15,152 nucleotides of DNA from DRYM01 sp964564025 (GTDB lineage Archaea > Thermoproteota > Thermoprotei_A > EX4484-217-1). The stretch lies in the NCBI GenBank assembly GCA_964564025.1, contig CAZLZO010000035.1, positions 1-15,152 on the forward strand, in the 5' to 3' direction. The translations under genes and the position numbers were made by a program. This document shows positions 14,081 to 15,152 of this stretch, piece by piece. The stretch's first letter is position 1. Every line of letters begins with the position of its first letter. The notes beneath the pieces are model-generated. The model saw only the letters and a list, made by a program, of their open reading frames with translations. It did no database searches and had not been told where the DNA came from.

Positions 14081-14131
14081 TTGACATGTTGCTTAACAAT
14101 TTACGCATTTTCTTCGAAAACCACATGTCAA
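14081..14131. repeat. Inverted repeat TTGACATGT / ACATGTCAA
   Basis: Two perfect nine-base arms (14081-14089 and 14123-14131) are separated by 33 bases in the gene-free stretch between the tRNA promoter and the decayed methyltransferase. Each arm contains the palindrome ACATGT. It could be a pair of protein-binding sites or chance; nothing else in 14063-14240 is recognisable beyond AT-rich TATA-like stretches at about 14188-14206. Confidence 0.35.
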
Positions 14132-14240
14132 CTAAAGAATAGCTTTCCATAAACTCCTCCATTACGGAGACCAATAAGTAAGCTTCATTATAAATTAGTT
14201 TATAAGTCTTACCACATATGCTAGCTTAAAACATTAAAAT

Positions 14241-14922
14241 ATGGTTTTTGAGAGAGTATTAGGGGGCTATTTGCTATAATATATTTAGGGGCTAAAGCAG
14301 TATTGCTGCTTAACATCGTAGTAAGTTTTCCGCACCATACAGGCTAAGGTTCAAGGGATTCCCAAGATAAGCACTAAAACTCTATGAAGCATCAGCTTCA
14401 AGGCTTCTTGAACACAAGTATGATGCTATAGCTGATGAAATAAGGGATTACAAGAGTGAAGTTTTAGTGTAGGTCGTGGTACGTGGAAGCCTCTTTAAAA
14501 TAGTTAAGTCTGAGAAGCCAGGTTTTGTTGCGAAATTAGATATTTCAAAGGCAATACTATCAATAGCTAAGAGGGTTTAGTTAAAGAAGACCTTTATGAT
14601 AAATGCGATTTAGTCTTAGGAGATGCCCATAACATGCCTTTTAGACATTCTTTAGTAAATCTTATTCTCAGTAGTAAAACCTTACATTATTTAAGATGCC
14701 CTAGAGATTTTTCAAAGAATGCTTTAAAGTAATTAGGGAAAAGGTGAAGCATTGATTTACGAATTCTCTCACAACACTCCAAGTAATGAAGTTAAAGAAG
14801 TAAGCAAGCTTCTGAAAAAGCCTTCACTATTCCTTGAAACTAGCCGCTACACTACATGGAATACCTAAAAAGTCATTTCAGAAGCACGCAATTACCTTAA
14901 AGATGTTGTAAGGAAAATATAA
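14241..14922 (+). pseudogene. Decayed class I SAM-dependent methyltransferase
   Basis: Fragments across two frames rebuild a UbiE/class-I-like methyltransferase. From 14371: ALKLYEASASRLLEHKYDAI, then ADEIRDYKSEVL. The SAM motif I remnant near 14461-14490 is VGRGT followed, after a compensating shift, by GSLFKIV. Then LDISKAILSIAKRV (to 14577), a frame change at about 14574 with CDLVLGDAHNMPFRHSLVNL (motif II/III region), and a return at 14743 with GEALIYEFSHNTP to a stop at 14920-14922. In-frame stops break the rebuilt frame at 14368, 14470, 14578, 14730 and 14866, and at least three shifts are needed. A plausible original ATG is at 14241 (MVFERVLGGYLL, then stop). Decay appears advanced, but much sequence similarity remains, so inactivation is not ancient. 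Confidence 0.8.
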
Positions 14923-14966
14923 CGTAATATACCATGGATTAATTACGAAAACAGTTTTGCTAGGAA

Positions 14967-15152
14967 CTAAGTAGTAACTAACCTTCTATCGAAGAAAATA
15001 TTTTTACCCTTAATACTTAACGGTATAGCCATGGCTATATCAGCGTCTATAAGCCCTAATTCTTGAGCAGCAACACCAGCCGACATCATTACCCTATTAT
15101 CTACATTATGTATTGAAGCTGTTTTAACAGCAGAACCTATAGCTATACCTAA
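14967..15152 (-). CDS. DUF2148 (COG4739-like) ferredoxin-domain protein, C-terminus only
   Basis: This 61-residue C-terminal fragment runs in from the right window edge and stops at TAG (14967-14969). It contains LGIAIGSAVKTASIHNVDNR, then VMMSAGVAAQELGLIDADIA and IPLSIKGKNIFFDR, which is the conserved end of the DUF2148 family (uncharacterised archaeal/bacterial proteins with a ferredoxin-like Cys domain in the part not visible here). Function is unknown. It converges on the decayed methyltransferase with a 44-base gap. Confidence 0.7.
   Translation of the reverse strand, partial: LGIAIGSAVKTASIHNVDNRVMMSAGVAAQELGLIDADIAMAIPLSIKGKNIFFDRRLVTT

Noticed and set aside
13935..14174. Open frame of 79 codons on the minus strand starting at 14174
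   Set aside because: It runs through the tRNA promoter and the whole tRNA-Asp body including the intron. The upper part (to about 14025) reads a little like protein and could be a remnant, but nothing supports a gene.
1..15152. CRISPR array, insertion sequence, toxin-antitoxin or defence island
   Set aside because: I saw no regularly spaced repeats, transposase motifs, terminal inverted repeats or nuclease/helicase genes; the one pseudogene is a methyltransferase without flanking repeats.

Overview
The window looks like a piece of an archaeal chromosome, most likely from a thermophilic Thermoproteota-type lineage, although I cannot place it more finely. The reasons are a low-GC composition, GGTG/GGTGA-type Shine-Dalgarno sequences, TATA-box promoters, GTG and TTG starts, a tRNA-Asp gene with a bulge-helix-bulge intron and an encoded CCA, and archaea-typical families (V4R, DUF432, archaeal MTAP, GPT-family lipid glycosyltransferase, RimK-like ligase, DUF2148). 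Gene density is high and most neighbours are nearly contiguous.

Plus strand, 1-5707. The tail of an upstream gene is followed by a V4R-domain protein with an ACT-like N-terminus and a divergent isoprenyl diphosphate synthase. A SUF iron-sulfur cluster assembly operon follows, in the order sufC-sufB-sufD, with 1-3 base junctions and an unrecognised 87-residue gene as a likely fourth cistron.

Minus strand, 8901 down to 5714. This is a four-gene operon: a small helical protein, a TldD-like metallopeptidase relative with altered metal-site residues, a DUF432 protein and a small MscS channel. It appears to share a bidirectional promoter near 8940 with a divergent Lrp/AsnC regulator (plus strand), and TAGAA/TTCTA dyads in the gap could be the regulator's operator.

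9452-11123. A RimK-type ATP-grasp ligase and a small polytopic membrane protein lie on the minus strand. In the gap downstream of the ligase there is a convincing, otherwise unexplained C/D box sRNA candidate (minus strand, about 9460-9521) with C, D', C' and D boxes in order. A GPT-family (AglH/MraY-like) transferase runs divergently on the plus strand.

12112-14020, minus strand. An intron-containing tRNA-Asp(GTC), a 5'-methylthioadenosine phosphorylase, and a divergent protein that resembles a degenerate double SIS-domain protein.

14241-15152. The plus strand carries a heavily decayed class I SAM-dependent methyltransferase (several stops and frameshifts). The window ends in the C-terminus of a DUF2148 ferredoxin-like protein on the minus strand.

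The window is mostly housekeeping. I found no defence system, CRISPR array, IS element or obviously new multi-gene machine. The items most worth following are the C/D box sRNA candidate, the atypical TldD operon, the unknown SUF-linked small protein and the possible non-AUG start of the V4R gene.
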